A DNA stretch of 64,000 nt, taken from assembly GCF_900188165.1 (NCBI RefSeq), contig NZ_FZOS01000013.1, forward strand, positions 29,535 to 93,534, in the 5' to 3' direction. The position numbers and the translations under genes were made by a program. The notes under the pieces were generated by a model. It did not search any database, had not been told where the DNA came from, and saw only the letters and a program-made list of their open reading frames with translations. Position 1 is the first letter of the stretch. Each line of letters opens with the position of its first letter. The DNA comes from Edaphosphingomonas laterariae (GTDB lineage: Bacteria; Pseudomonadota; Alphaproteobacteria; Sphingomonadales; Sphingomonadaceae). Of the stretch, positions 44,076 to 54,345 are shown piece by piece.

Positions 44076-45935
44076 ATGCCTGACAGCTTCGACATCATCG
44101 TCGTCGGCGGCGGCCATGCCGGCACCGAGGCGGCGGCGGCAGCCGCGCGCATGGGCGCGCGCACCGCGCTCGTGTCGATGCGCCGCGACATGATCGGCGC
44201 GATGTCCTGCAATCCCGCGATCGGCGGATTGGGCAAGGGCCATCTCGTCCGTGAAGTCGATGCCTGCGATGGATTGATCGGCCGCGCGGCGGACCATGCC
44301 GCGATCCATTATCGCATGCTCAACGCCAGCAAGGGCGCAGCCGTGCAGGGCCCGCGCGTGCAGGCCGATCGGCGCCGCTATCGCGATGCGATTCATGCGC
44401 TCCTCGCTGAACTGCCGACGTTGACCATCGTCGAGGGCGAGGCCGCCGCGCTTCTTTTCGACGTGAAGGATGCGCGCAAGGTCACCGGCCTGACGCTGGC
44501 CGACGGTCGCGCGCTCGCGGCCGGCGCCGTTGTCCTCGCCACCGGCACCTTCCTCAATGCGCGGCTCCATTTCGGCATGCGCAACATTGCGGGGGGGCGC
44601 GTAGGGGAAGCGGCTTCGGTGCCGTTGGCCGAGCAACTGCGTGCGCTTGATCTACCGATCGCGCGCCTCAAGACCGGCACGCCGCCGCGTCTCGATGGCC
44701 GCACTATCGACTGGGCTGCGCTCGAACGCCAGGAATCGGATGTCGATCCGTGGACGATGTCGCCGCTCGGCGCAGGCAGGGTAACGCCGCAGCTCTTCTG
44801 CGCGATCAGCCGCACCACGCCCGAAACCCACGCGATCATTCGCAACGGGCTCGATCGTTCGCCGCTCTATGCGGGCGTGATCGAAGGGCAGGGCCCGCGT
44901 TACTGTCCGTCGATCGAGGACAAGGTGGTGCGTTTCGGCGATCGCGACGGTCACCAGATCTTCCTCGAACCCGAAGGGCTCGATACCCATCTCGTTTATC
45001 CCAACGGCATTTCCACGTCGTTGCCCGAGGATGTGCAGGACGCGCTCGTCCGCAGCATTCCCGGGCTGGCGCGAGCCGTCATCGTCCAGCCGGGCTATGC
45101 GGTGGAATATGATCATGTCGATCCGCGCGCGCTCGATTCACGTCTTGCGGTGCGGGGCGTTACCGGCCTGTTCCTCGCCGGGCAGATCAACGGCACGACG
45201 GGTTACGAGGAAGCGGCGGCGCAGGGGCTGGTCGCGGGCATGTCGGCGGCCGCCGAAGTTGCCGGCCATGCGCCGATGCGCTTCGCTCGCACCGAAAGCT
45301 ATATCGGGGTGATGGTCGACGATCTGGTCCTGCACGGCGTTACCGAGCCCTATCGCATGCTCACCGCCCGTGCCGAATATCGCCTGCGCCTGCGTGCGGA
45401 CAACGCGCCCGCGCGGCTGACCGGCGCCGCCATCGCTGCCGGCATCGTCGGCCCCGAACGCCGGGCATGGTTCGCCGCGCGCGAAGCGGAACGCGCCCGT
45501 CTCGCCGAAGCGACGGCGGACCGCGTGTCGGCGGATCGCATGGCCGATGCCGGGGCGGATGTGTCGCGCGACGGCAGCGTGCGCCCGCTGGTCGAATGGC
45601 TGCGCTTCCCCGGCGTCGGCCGCGACGCGCTGCTCACGCTTGCCCCGGGACTGGCCGACATTCCCGCCGATATTCTCGATGAGTTTCGTACCGACGCGCA
45701 TTATGCGCCCTATCTGGCGCGGCAGGAGGACGAGATCCGCCGGTTGCGCGCCGACGAGGCGGTCGGCGTTCCTGTCGATCTCGATTACCAAGGCATTGCC
45801 GGCCTCTCCAACGAGATGGTGGAGCGATTGAGCCGGGCCCGCCCGGAAACGATCGGCGCGGCGTCGCGGGTCCGGGGCATCACCCCGGCGGCGCTCGCTG
45901 CCATTCTCGTCCATGTCCGGCGTCGCGCGGCATGA
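44076..45935 (+). CDS. mnmG: tRNA uridine-5-carboxymethylaminomethyl modification enzyme MnmG
   Basis: 619 residues. FAD motif [21 protein letters not shown], then [46 protein letters not shown] and RPVGF-class C-terminal parts ([33 protein letters not shown]). It is the partner of MnmE. It overlaps rsmG by 4 bases. Confidence 0.97.
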   Translation: MPDSFDIIVVGGGHAGTEAAAAAARMGARTALVSMRRDMIGAMSCNPAIGGLGKGHLVREVDACDGLIGRAADHAAIHYRMLNASKGAAVQGPRVQADRRRYRDAIHALLAELPTLTIVEGEAAALLFDVKDARKVTGLTLADGRALAAGAVVLATGTFLNARLHFGMRNIAGGRVGEAASVPLAEQLRALDLPIARLKTGTPPRLDGRTIDWAALERQESDVDPWTMSPLGAGRVTPQLFCAISRTTPETHAIIRNGLDRSPLYAGVIEGQGPRYCPSIEDKVVRFGDRDGHQIFLEPEGLDTHLVYPNGISTSLPEDVQDALVRSIPGLARAVIVQPGYAVEYDHVDPRALDSRLAVRGVTGLFLAGQINGTTGYEEAAAQGLVAGMSAAAEVAGHAPMRFARTESYIGVMVDDLVLHGVTEPYRMLTARAEYRLRLRADNAPARLTGAAIAAGIVGPERRAWFAAREAERARLAEATADRVSADRMADAGADVSRDGSVRPLVEWLRFPGVGRDALLTLAPGLADIPADILDEFRTDAHYAPYLARQEDEIRRLRADEAVGVPVDLDYQGIAGLSNEMVERLSRARPETIGAASRVRGITPAALAAILVHVRRRAA

Positions 45936-46570
45936 GCGAGGCCGAAGCACGGGCCTGGCTCGCCGATCATTTCGATGTTTCACGTGAAACATGGGAGCGG
46001 CTGGAGGCGCTGGTCGCGGCGGTCGTCGAGGAGAATGCCCGCCAGAATCTCGTCGCGGCGTCGACCATTCCCGATATCTGGCAGCGCCATATCGTCGATT
46101 CGGCGCAGCTCCTGCTCTACGCCAAGGGGGCGTGGATGGACCTCGGATCGGGGCCGGGCTTTCCCGGTCTCGTCGTCGCCGCACTTACCGATCAGCCGAT
46201 GACGCTGGTCGAGTCCCGGCGCAAGCGGGTCGAGTTTCTCGAGGGGGCCGTCGCGCGTATGGGGCTGGCCGATCGCGTGTCGGTCGAAGGCCGGCGACTT
46301 GAGCTTGTCGCCACGCGGCCCTTCGCGGTGATCAGCGCGCGCGCCTTCGCGCCGCTCGATAAATTGCTCGCGCTGGCCCACCGCTTTTCGACGGCGGAGA
46401 CGCAATGGGTGCTTCCCAAGGGACGAAGCGCGCAGGACGAACTGGATCAGGTGCGACGGACGTGGCAGGGTGTGTTCCGGATCGAACCGAGCGTGACCGA
46501 TCCAGCGGCGGGGGTGATCGTCGCCACCGATGTCAGGCCGAGAAACATCAAGCCAGGGAAAGCGCGATGA
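45932..46570 (+). CDS. rsmG: 16S rRNA (guanine-N7) methyltransferase RsmG
   Basis: 212 residues. The SAM motif is [45 protein letters not shown] and the [16 protein letters not shown] segment are typical of GidB. It methylates G527 of 16S rRNA. A perfect parS (45976-45991) is embedded in codons 15-20 (encoding DVSRET), so the sequence serves two purposes. Confidence 0.96.
   Translation: MSEAEARAWLADHFDVSRETWERLEALVAAVVEENARQNLVAASTIPDIWQRHIVDSAQLLLYAKGAWMDLGSGPGFPGLVVAALTDQPMTLVESRRKRVEFLEGAVARMGLADRVSVEGRRLELVATRPFAVISARAFAPLDKLLALAHRFSTAETQWVLPKGRSAQDELDQVRRTWQGVFRIEPSVTDPAAGVIVATDVRPRNIKPGKAR
45976..45991. other. parS: Perfect parS centromere site inside rsmG
   Basis: TGTTTCACGTGAAACA, the exact 16-bp consensus, 576 bases upstream of parA and about 10.4 kb from the origin. 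Confidence 0.95.
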
Positions 46571-47361
46571 TCCGGATTGCGATCGCGAATCAGAAGGGCG
46601 GGGTGGGCAAGACGACCACCGCGATCAACATGGCGACGGCGCTCGCCGCCACGGGTTCGCGCGTGCTGCTGATCGATCTCGATCCGCAGGGCAATGCGTC
46701 GACCGGCCTTGGTGTCGATCAGGCGGCGCGTGTCCGTTCTTCCTATGAATTGCTCACCGGCGATGCCACGGTTGAGGAAGCGGTGATCGCGACGCGCGTT
46801 CCGCGTCTCGATCTGATCGCCGCGACGGTCGATCTTTCGGGGGCGGAGATCGAACTGATCGATGTCGATAACCGCACCCACCGGCTCGATATGGCGCTGG
46901 CGGAGGCCGCCGATGGCCGTTGGGATATCTGCCTGATCGATTGTCCGCCGTCGCTCGGCTTGCTCACGGTCAACGCGCTGGTCGCCGCCCAGTCGCTGCT
47001 GGTGCCGCTGCAGTGCGAGTTCTTCGCGCTCGAAGGGCTCAGCCAGCTGCTCACCACCATCGAACGCGTGCGCGCGCGCTTCAATCCCGATCTCAGCATC
47101 CTGGGCATCGCGCTCACCATGTATGATCGCCGCAACCGGCTGTCCGAGCAGGTGTCGCAGGATGTCCGCGCGACGCTCGGGCCGGTCGTTTTCCAGACGG
47201 TGATCCCGCGCAACGTCCGTCTGTCCGAAGCACCCAGCCATGGGGTTCCCGCCTTGATCTACGATTATCGCTGCGCCGGATCGGAAGCCTATATGGCGCT
47301 GGCCCGCGAACTTATCGCCCGCCTGCCCAAGCTCGCGCCGGCCAAGGTGGCTGCGGCATGA
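46567..47361 (+). CDS. parA: Chromosome partitioning ATPase ParA
   Basis: 264 residues from the ATG at 46567, overlapping the rsmG stop by ATGA. Deviant Walker A KGGVGKTT near residue 10, LLIDLDPQGNASTGLG, and ICLIDCPPSLGLLTVNAL are intact. It forms the nucleoid gradient that pulls ParB-parS complexes. Confidence 0.97.
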   Translation: MIRIAIANQKGGVGKTTTAINMATALAATGSRVLLIDLDPQGNASTGLGVDQAARVRSSYELLTGDATVEEAVIATRVPRLDLIAATVDLSGAEIELIDVDNRTHRLDMALAEAADGRWDICLIDCPPSLGLLTVNALVAAQSLLVPLQCEFFALEGLSQLLTTIERVRARFNPDLSILGIALTMYDRRNRLSEQVSQDVRATLGPVVFQTVIPRNVRLSEAPSHGVPALIYDYRCAGSEAYMALARELIARLPKLAPAKVAAA

Positions 47362-48254
47362 GTGAGGAATCCGCGATCCGTCGCCGTCCTTCCGGCCTCG
47401 GCCGGGGCCTGTCCGCCTTGTTGGGCGAGGTGGCCCGCGAACAGCCGGTGGCAGCGGAAGGCGAGGCGCGGACGCCAGGCGTTCAGATCGTCACCGTCGC
47501 GGCGATCCGTCCGCATCCCGGCCAGCCGCGCCGCCATTTCAACGAGGAAGCGCTGGAGGAACTGGCGCAGTCGATCCGCACGCGGGGCGTGATCCAGCCG
47601 ATCGTCGTCCGTCCCCATGGTACCGGCTATCAGATCGTCGCCGGCGAACGCCGCTGGCGGGCGGCGCAGCGCGCCCAGCTCCACGAAGTCCCGGTCATCA
47701 TCCGTGATTTCAGCGAGGCGGAAACGCTTGAAGTCGCGCTCATCGAAAATATTCAGCGCGAGGATCTCAATGCGATCGAAGAGGCCGAGGCCTATAGCCG
47801 GCTGATCCGCGATTATGGCCATACGCAGGAAGCGCTCGGCCGCCTGGTCGCCAAGTCGCGCAGCCACGTCGCCAATCTGCTTCGCCTGCTCGATCTGCCG
47901 GCGCCGGTGCGCGGCATGGTTGCTGATGGCGCGCTGTCGATGGGGCATGCGCGCGCGCTGATTACGGCGGCCGACCCCGAGACGTTGGCGCGCGAAGTCG
48001 TCGAGCGGGGGCTTTCGGTGCGCGAAACCGAAGGACTCGCCCGCAAGGCGCGTGCGGCAACCGGCAAGGCGCCGTCGGTGGAATTTAAGAGCGGCGATTC
48101 GGATATTGCCGCGCTCGAACGGCAGCTTGGCGACATGCTCGGCCTCAAGGTGGCGATCCAGCACAAGGGGCAGGGCGGTACGGTGACGATCGCTTATTCG
48201 TCGCTCGATCAGCTCGACATGATCTGCCAGCGGCTGAGCGGCGAGCCGATCTGA
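47358..48254 (+). CDS. parB: Chromosome partitioning CTPase ParB
   Basis: 298 residues. CTP-binding boxes GERRWRAAQRA and ENIQREDLN follow the HPGQPRRHF box. A central helix-turn-helix reads TQEALGRLVAKSRSHVANLLRLLDLP. The C-terminal dimer domain follows. It loads at the two parS sites. It overlaps parA by 4 bases and converges on holA (24-base gap). Confidence 0.97.
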   Translation: MSEESAIRRRPSGLGRGLSALLGEVAREQPVAAEGEARTPGVQIVTVAAIRPHPGQPRRHFNEEALEELAQSIRTRGVIQPIVVRPHGTGYQIVAGERRWRAAQRAQLHEVPVIIRDFSEAETLEVALIENIQREDLNAIEEAEAYSRLIRDYGHTQEALGRLVAKSRSHVANLLRLLDLPAPVRGMVADGALSMGHARALITAADPETLAREVVERGLSVRETEGLARKARAATGKAPSVEFKSGDSDIAALERQLGDMLGLKVAIQHKGQGGTVTIAYSSLDQLDMICQRLSGEPI

Positions 48255-48278
48255 TCGCTTAAATTGTGCCGTGGCCGC

Positions 48279-49307
48279 TCAGCGCATGCGTTGGGCGGCG
48301 CGGGCGAGTGCCAGGATCTCCGCTTCGACCGCGATCCCGCCGGCCCCGCCCGATCGCATCGCCTGCCGGCCCGCCTCGGCCATGCGGGCGAGCGCGGTGG
48401 CGAGCCCCTCGGGGCTCCAGCGGCTGAGCAGCCGGGCCACCTTGTCCTTCTCCTTCCAGAACACCGCGCGGCCCGCAGGCCCCGCCATCACTGCGTCGAT
48501 CGACTGGCCTTCGGCCACTTCGGCGCGCAGCTGCGCCAGCAGCAGCAATTGCCGCTGGAAGGCGCGGACGATGGGGATGGCATCGGTGCCGATGCCGAGC
48601 AGGCGGCTCAGTTCGGCGTCCGCGGCCGCCATGTCGCCCGCCAGCGTGGTATCGACCAGCCGGGAAAGATCGCCTTCCTCGGCATCGGCGCCCAACGCGT
48701 CAAGCGCGTCATCATCCAATTCACGTGGGCGATCCGGCGCCGCATCGAGGAAGGTGGCGAACTTGATGATTTCCTGTTCCAGTACGGCGCGGTCATTGCC
48801 CGCGGCGGCGGCCAGCCGGCGGGCGATATCCGGCCGCAATTGCAGGCCATGATCGCGGCCAAGCGCAACAGCGACGCGATCGGCATCGCGGCCTTCGGGT
48901 ACATAACTGGCAAAGGCCATCGCCGTGTCGGCGGCGGTAGCGAGCTTGAGGAGCTTGGAATCCTTGCGCAGCGCGCCGGCCACGGCCACCACCGGGTTAC
49001 CTGCCTGCGGTAGCGCCAGCAACGCATCGACGGCATCGAGAATCTCGTCGCCGGCGGGGTCGATCACCACATAACGCGGCCCGCCGAACAGCGCGATCGC
49101 GGCGGCTTCGTCGGCCAGCAGCGCGGGATCGCCCTTCAGCGTGCCGCCGGCAAGTTCCACCTTCTCGGCATCGGCGCCCAGCGCCTTGGCGATGCGCTTG
49201 GCCAGCGCGCGCGACGCGGATTCATCGGGGCCGTGGAGCAGGTAGAAACGGATCGCCGGATCGGCGCGGTCGAGCGCCTGTTCCACCTGCCTTTGGTTGG
49301 CCTTCAT
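48279..49307 (-). CDS. holA: DNA polymerase III delta subunit
   Basis: 342 residues. RFYLLHGPDESASRALAKRIAKAL at the N-terminus, the VVIDPAGDEILDAVDALL region, and the ISRLVDTTLAGD-like helical section fit HolA. It opens the sliding clamp in the clamp loader. It overlaps lptE by 4 bases. Confidence 0.92.
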   Translation of the reverse strand: MKANQRQVEQALDRADPAIRFYLLHGPDESASRALAKRIAKALGADAEKVELAGGTLKGDPALLADEAAAIALFGGPRYVVIDPAGDEILDAVDALLALPQAGNPVVAVAGALRKDSKLLKLATAADTAMAFASYVPEGRDADRVAVALGRDHGLQLRPDIARRLAAAAGNDRAVLEQEIIKFATFLDAAPDRPRELDDDALDALGADAEEGDLSRLVDTTLAGDMAAADAELSRLLGIGTDAIPIVRAFQRQLLLLAQLRAEVAEGQSIDAVMAGPAGRAVFWKEKDKVARLLSRWSPEGLATALARMAEAGRQAMRSGGAGGIAVEAEILALARAAQRMR

Positions 49308-49807
49308 TGCTCCGCTTGGGTGCGCTTGGCGTACAGCGCGAGGCGGGTGACGATCTGGTCGGCGATCTGCTGGGCGAGATTTTCGAGCGCGGTCTGTTCG
49401 GCCGCGATCGTCGCATATTCGGAACTGACCACATCGATGCCGGCGTCCGATCCGGCGGTCGCGTCGAGCACGACGGTCGCACCATCGACCAGCCGGTAAC
49501 GCGCGCGCAGCGTACGGCGTTCGCGCGTCACCGCATTGTCGCGGCGCACGCCGAAGCCGGTCAGCTGGTCATCAAGCTCGATTTCCAGCCGATAGCGCTT
49601 CTCGCCCGATCCCCCGGCGGCCATCCGGTCGCTGACCGCGTTGCGGACCAGCCAGCCGGCCTGTCCGGGGATCGGTGCCACCTCGATCTGGCTCAGCGAT
49701 TGCGCCACGCTGCCCTTGCCACCATCGGCATAAAGCGGGCGCAGGCCACAGCCGGACAAAGCGGCGGCAGCCAGCAGCAGGCCGGCGAGGGGCGCGTGAC
49801 GGATCAT
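49304..49807 (-). CDS. lptE: LPS assembly lipoprotein LptE
   Basis: 167 residues from the ATG at 49807, overlapping the leuS stop by ATGA. A leader with lipobox ([10 protein letters not shown]) and the alternating strand pattern [32 protein letters not shown] fit LptE/RlpB. It plugs the LptD barrel in the outer membrane for lipopolysaccharide insertion. The place between leuS and holA is the conserved one. Confidence 0.9.
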   Translation of the reverse strand: MIRHAPLAGLLLAAAALSGCGLRPLYADGGKGSVAQSLSQIEVAPIPGQAGWLVRNAVSDRMAAGGSGEKRYRLEIELDDQLTGFGVRRDNAVTRERRTLRARYRLVDGATVVLDATAGSDAGIDVVSSEYATIAAEQTALENLAQQIADQIVTRLALYAKRTQAEQ

Positions 49808-52323
49808 GCGACGAGGTTCACCAGCCGATCGGGGACGACGATCACCTTCTTGGGCGTCTTGCCCTCGAGCAGGCGGATCACCTTGTCCGATCCCAGCGCC
49901 AACGCTTCCAGCGTCGGCTTGTCGGTGCCCTTGGGCGCAGTCAGCGTGTCGCGCAGCTTGCCGTTGATCTGGATCGCGATCGTGACCTCGTCGTCGACCA
50001 GCAAAGCAGGATCGACCGCCGGCCACGCGGCGTCGGCGACCAGACCGTCCTCGCCCAGCATCGCCCACGCCTCTTCGGCGAGATGCGGCACCATCGGCGC
50101 GACAAGGCGGACGACGGTGCGCACCGCCATGTTGCGCGATGCGGACGGCTTGGCCTTCTCGATCGCGTTGGCGAGTTCGTAGAGCTTGGCGACGGCCTTG
50201 TTGAACGACAGCGCCTCCACATCCTCGGCCACGCCGGCGACGGTGCGGTGAAGCTTGCGATCGAGTTCCTTGTCCTCGCCCTCGGCGGCGGCGACGCTGC
50301 CCACCAGACGCCACAGGCGCTGGACGAAGCGCCAGGCGCCCTCGATGCCGTTTTCGCTCCATTCGAGGTCGCGTTCGGGCGGGCTGTCCGACAGCATGAA
50401 CCAGCGCACCGCGTCCGCGCCATATTGATCGACGATGGGCCCCGGATCGACGACATTCTTCTTGGACTTGGACATCTTCTCGACGCGGCCGAGCGTCACC
50501 GCCTCGCCCGTGTCGACGATCGTCAAGGCGCCGTCCTTATTCGCGATTTCCTCCGGGCTGAGCCAGCGGCCATCGGGTGCCTTATAGGTTTCGTGCGTCA
50601 CCATGCCCTGCGTGAACAGGCCGGTGAAGGGTTCGGCCACGTCGATCTTGCCGATCCGCTTCAACGCGCGCGTCCAGAAGCGCGAATAGAGCAGGTGGAG
50701 GATCGCATGTTCGACCCCGCCGATATATTGCCCCACTGGCAGCCATTGTTCGGCCACGACGCGGTCGAACGGCTGGTCCTTGGGCGCGCTGGCGAAGCGG
50801 ATGAAATACCAGCTGGAATCGACGAAGGTGTCGAGCGTGTCGGTCTCGCGCCGGGCGGGCTTGCCGCAGCTCGGGCAATCGACATGCTTCCACGTCGGAT
50901 GGCGATCGAGCGGATTGCCGGGAATGTCGAACGACACGTCCTCGGGCAGCACCACCGGCAGCTGCGCCTTGGGCACGCTCACCGGGCCGCAGGCCTCGCA
51001 ATGGATGATCGGGATCGGCGTGCCCCAGTAACGCTGGCGCGAAACGCCCCAGTCGCGCAGGCGCCACACCGTTGTGCCGGTGCCCCAGCCTTCGCTTTCG
51101 GCCCGCGCGATCACGGCGGCCTTGGCTTCCTCGACCGCCATGCCGTCCAGGAAGCGCGAATTCACCAGCTTGCCGGGGCCGGTATAGGCTTCGTCGTGGA
51201 TCGCGACGCCGGCTTCCTCGGGGGAGGGGGCCACGACGCGTTGGACCGGCAGCGCATATTTACGCGCGAAATCCAGATCGCGCTGGTCATGCGCTGGGCA
51301 GCCGAACACCGCGCCGGTGCCATAATCCATCAGCACGAAATTGGCGACGAACAGCGGCAGCTTCCAGCTCGGATCGAGCGGGTGGACCACCGACAGGCCG
51401 GTATCATAGCCCTTCTTCTCGGCCGTCTCGATCTCGGCGGCGGCGGTGCCGGTGCGGCGGCAATCCTCGGCAAAGGCGGCGAGTTCCGCATTTCCGGCGG
51501 CCAGCGCCAGCGCGATCGGATGATCGACCGAGATCGCCGCGAAGCTCGCGCCGAACATCGTGTCGGGCCGCGTCGTGAACACGTCGAAGCTCGCATGGCC
51601 GGCGGCGGCGTCGTCGAGCTGGAAGGTGAAACGCAGGCCCTGGCTCTTGCCGATCCAGTTTTCCTGCATCAGCCGCACCTTTTCGGGCCACTGATCGAGC
51701 GTGGTCAGCCCGTCCAGCAGCTCGTCGGCGAAGTCGGTGATCTTCAGGAACCACTGGCTCAGCTTGCGCCGTTCGACCAGCGCGCCCGAACGCCAGCCGC
51801 GCCCGTCGATCACCTGCTCGTTGGCGAGCACGGTCATGTCGACCGGATCCCAGTTGACCGCCGATTCCTTGCGATAGACGAGGCCGGCGGCATAAAGGTC
51901 GAGGAACAGCGCCTGTTCCTGGCCATAATAATCGGGTTCGCAGGTGGCGAGTTCGCGGCTCCAGTCGAGCGCGAAGCCCAGCCGCTTCAGCTGCGCCTTC
52001 ATCGCCGCGATATTGTCGCGGGTCCAGCTGCCGGGGTGGACCTTCTTTTCCATCGCGGCATTTTCGGCCGGCATGCCGAAGGCGTCCCAGCCCATCGGGT
52101 GCAGCACCTCATGCCCGGTCATCCGCCGGAACCGCGCCAGCACGTCGCCCATCGTATAGTTGCGGACATGGCCCATGTGGATGCGCCCCGAAGGATAGGG
52201 GAACATCTCGAGCACATAGCTTTTCGGCTTGGGGCTGTTGTCATCCGCGCGGAAGGTCGCGCGCTCGTCCCATACCGCCTGCCAGCGTTTGTCCGCGGCC
52301 TGCGGGTTGAACCGCGTCGTCAT
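49804..52323 (-). CDS. leuS: Leucyl-tRNA synthetase
   Basis: 839 residues from the ATG at 52323. The HIGH-type motif [17 protein letters not shown] and the KMSKSKKN loop (about residue 615) are present. The CP1 editing domain has [11 protein letters not shown] and [15 protein letters not shown]. It charges tRNA-Leu. It follows the DUF3576 gene by 11 bases. Confidence 0.97.
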   Translation of the reverse strand: MTTRFNPQAADKRWQAVWDERATFRADDNSPKPKSYVLEMFPYPSGRIHMGHVRNYTMGDVLARFRRMTGHEVLHPMGWDAFGMPAENAAMEKKVHPGSWTRDNIAAMKAQLKRLGFALDWSRELATCEPDYYGQEQALFLDLYAAGLVYRKESAVNWDPVDMTVLANEQVIDGRGWRSGALVERRKLSQWFLKITDFADELLDGLTTLDQWPEKVRLMQENWIGKSQGLRFTFQLDDAAAGHASFDVFTTRPDTMFGASFAAISVDHPIALALAAGNAELAAFAEDCRRTGTAAAEIETAEKKGYDTGLSVVHPLDPSWKLPLFVANFVLMDYGTGAVFGCPAHDQRDLDFARKYALPVQRVVAPSPEEAGVAIHDEAYTGPGKLVNSRFLDGMAVEEAKAAVIARAESEGWGTGTTVWRLRDWGVSRQRYWGTPIPIIHCEACGPVSVPKAQLPVVLPEDVSFDIPGNPLDRHPTWKHVDCPSCGKPARRETDTLDTFVDSSWYFIRFASAPKDQPFDRVVAEQWLPVGQYIGGVEHAILHLLYSRFWTRALKRIGKIDVAEPFTGLFTQGMVTHETYKAPDGRWLSPEEIANKDGALTIVDTGEAVTLGRVEKMSKSKKNVVDPGPIVDQYGADAVRWFMLSDSPPERDLEWSENGIEGAWRFVQRLWRLVGSVAAAEGEDKELDRKLHRTVAGVAEDVEALSFNKAVAKLYELANAIEKAKPSASRNMAVRTVVRLVAPMVPHLAEEAWAMLGEDGLVADAAWPAVDPALLVDDEVTIAIQINGKLRDTLTAPKGTDKPTLEALALGSDKVIRLLEGKTPKKVIVVPDRLVNLVA

Positions 52324-52334
52324 GGATGCGCTCC

Positions 52335-52781
52335 TCAGCCGGCGACGGACGCGCGGCGCAGGTCGCGCGCTTTGGTGAGGATGATTTCTTCCAGCTTCTG
52401 CACGGTCGCGGCCTGCACCGGCGCGTCGACCCACTGGCCGTTCTGCAGCACCTGGCGCGACGCCGCGACACGCAGGGCATCGGCGCGCAGATCCTGATCG
52501 AGGATCGTCACCGTCACCTTCATCCGGTCGGTGGCGAGCGCGGGGTTGACGTACCAGTCGGTCACCAGCACGCCGCCGTTCGAATCCGCCTGCGCCATCG
52601 GCATGAAGGACAAGGTGTCGAGCGCGGCGCGCCACAGATACGCGTTGACGCCGATCGAGGTCACGCGCGACGCGGCGAGGTCCGTCTGGGGCCGCTCCTT
52701 GCCTCCGCCGCAGGCGGAAAGCGCCACCAGCGCCGTCAGCGCGGTGGTCAGGGCAAGCTTGGAAACGGGCGAGCGGGCCAT
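52335..52781 (-). CDS. DUF3576-family lipoprotein
   Basis: 148 residues. Leader with lipobox LVALSAC, then [41 protein letters not shown], matching DUF3576, and a C-terminal [13 protein letters not shown]. The function is unknown; it is commonly encoded directly before leuS in alphaproteobacteria, as here. Confidence 0.88.
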   Translation of the reverse strand: MARSPVSKLALTTALTALVALSACGGGKERPQTDLAASRVTSIGVNAYLWRAALDTLSFMPMAQADSNGGVLVTDWYVNPALATDRMKVTVTILDQDLRADALRVAASRQVLQNGQWVDAPVQAATVQKLEEIILTKARDLRRASVAG

Positions 52782-53065
52782 GCAAGAGTCCTTGAAGGAT
52801 ACGATTATCGCCGGCCGTTATAGATGCTCTCCGCCGCCTCGCAAGCGCGCAAGCAGGCGGGCGATCGGCTCGTCGCGCGCGCGCCATGTTGCGTCGGATT
52901 GCGCGGCCGAACCGATTGCGTTGCGTTGGCCTCGGCGGCAGCTTCGGAAGCTGGCGTGGGTGGGATTGTGGAATTAGTGCAACAGGCCGTGCGGATTCGC
53001 CGACGAACGGTGGAACCGTGATGCCTGTTCATGTTAGGCGAAGATTGCAGGGAGAGAATGCACCT

Positions 53066-53779
53066 ATGATCGTGAGTCGCAAAGCTGCTGGATGGGCGGG
53101 GGGCGCAATTGCGGCCAGCGCCCTCGCGCTTGCGCCCGCGATTTCCGCGTCGGTCAAGCCAGCGAAACAGCGGGCACCGGCGATTTCGTTGAGCGCGCCG
53201 GGTAGCCTCGGCTCGTTCACGCCGGCCGCGGCGAATCCGAAGCTCGCGGCCGCTTTCAACAGCGCCGGCCTGTCGGGCGGCGGCAACGCCTTCCGTTTCA
53301 CGCCGGCCTCGTCGGCGACGAATCGGCGCGGCGTCACCGTCGCGGTCCGTGCCCGCGCGGCGACGAAGGAAGAAGCGCAGCGCACCGCCGCTCCGCCGTC
53401 GACCAGCATCGCGCCGACCGCATATAATCTTGGCGTCGCGGTGGGCTGGAAGCGTTTCGCGCTCACCGGCGAAGTGGCACGCGTCGATGGCGGGTTGCTG
53501 CCCGGCCGCGAAAGCTTCGATGTCGGCGTCAGCTATAATGCGCCGAAGTGGAGCACCAAGTTCCAGCTCGGTTCCGATCGCCCGACCGACGTCCAGACCC
53601 GCCTGATCGGCGCGGAAGAGGCGGTTTCGGCCGATCTCAGCGGCTCTTACGCGCTGACCCGCAATCTCGCGGTCACCGGCGGCGTGCGCTATCGCCTCCA
53701 GCGCGATCGCCTGATGCCGTCCGAGGATGAGCGGCGCGACAGCCAGGCCGTCTATATCGGCACCGCCTTCAAGTTCTGA
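53066..53779 (+). CDS. Exported beta-barrel-like hypothetical protein
   Basis: 237 residues from the ATG at 53066, preceded by AGGGAGAG; an in-frame ATG at 53021 is an alternative. A signal peptide ends near ISASVKPA. The second half consists of alternating strands (NLGVAVGWKRFALTGEVARVDGG, FDVGVSYNAPKWSTKFQLGSD, LAVTGGVRYRLQRDRL) and ends in FKF, an aromatic-terminal signature of outer-membrane barrels. No family is recognised. Its 3' end overlaps the convergent gene by 11 bases. Confidence 0.72.
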   Translation: MIVSRKAAGWAGGAIAASALALAPAISASVKPAKQRAPAISLSAPGSLGSFTPAAANPKLAAAFNSAGLSGGGNAFRFTPASSATNRRGVTVAVRARAATKEEAQRTAAPPSTSIAPTAYNLGVAVGWKRFALTGEVARVDGGLLPGRESFDVGVSYNAPKWSTKFQLGSDRPTDVQTRLIGAEEAVSADLSGSYALTRNLAVTGGVRYRLQRDRLMPSEDERRDSQAVYIGTAFKF

Positions 53780-54329
53780 TTGCCTTCCGACGCGGCGTGA
53801 GCCCGTCGATCGCCGCCCAGCCCATCGCCCCGAATCGCCTGCTGCGTCCGGCATTGCGCGCGTTCATCCCGCCCAGCGCGATCACCGGCAGGCGGGCCTT
53901 TTGCGCGAGAAGGCCGAATCGCACCGGCCCCAGCGGCCGGGCGCCGGGGTGGGATCGCGTGGCGAACACTGGCGACACGAATACCGCATGCTTGCCCGTC
54001 GCTCTTGCCAGTTCGCGGGCGTTGTGCGCCGGTGCGGTGCGCAGCAGCGGGCGGGGGCTGTGACGATGGGGGGAGGGGCCGTGCGCGCCATTGGCCTTCC
54101 ACCGAATCGCCAGTGCCGGCGGGCCGGCCAGCACCAGCACCAGCCGCCGCGCGCGCGCGATCCGGCGCACGCGTTCAAAGATGGCGCGCCGATCGGGCAC
54201 GCCATAATGGCGGAACACCACGCCTGATCCACGTGGAACATCGGCCAATATGTCCCACAGGGTCTCACCCATGCGCGGGTCGGTCATCACCCAGAGGCGC
54301 GGGCAAGGCTGGCGGTGGATCATCGGCAT
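53769..54329 (-). CDS. Degenerate ThiE/TenI-like (thiamine phosphate synthase family) protein
   Basis: About 186 residues from the ATG at 54329; a Met two codons later is also possible. The TIM-barrel pattern PRLWVMTDPRMGETLWDIL, AVFVSPVFATRSHPGARPLGPVRF and LPVIALGGMNARNAG matches TMP-TENI proteins. The usual D-containing metal/pyrophosphate loop (NDR...GVHLGQ-D) is not recognisable, replaced by LAGPPALAIRWKANGAHGP. Thiamine phosphate synthase activity is thus doubtful; a TenI-like role is possible. It is divergent from the YggS-type gene, with only 16 bases between start codons. Confidence 0.7.
   Translation of the reverse strand: MPMIHRQPCPRLWVMTDPRMGETLWDILADVPRGSGVVFRHYGVPDRRAIFERVRRIARARRLVLVLAGPPALAIRWKANGAHGPSPHRHSPRPLLRTAPAHNARELARATGKHAVFVSPVFATRSHPGARPLGPVRFGLLAQKARLPVIALGGMNARNAGRSRRFGAMGWAAIDGLTPRRKAIRT
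54225..54240 (+). other. Imperfect parS-like 16-mer (right side of origin)
   Basis: TGATCCACGTGGAACA differs from the parS consensus at three positions and is the exact reverse complement of 9709-9724. It lies within the ThiE-like gene. Confidence 0.35.
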
Positions 54330-54345
54330 CCCTATAGCAGCGCCC

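Noticed and set aside
49675..52497. A 940-codon plus-strand open frame opposite leuS
   Set aside because: Antisense shadow of leuS, spanning two further gene boundaries without any family similarity.
52782..53065. Possible small genes in the gap between the DUF3576 gene and the barrel-like gene
   Set aside because: Open frames here have no start/SD pair or family features. The gap probably holds two divergent promoters.
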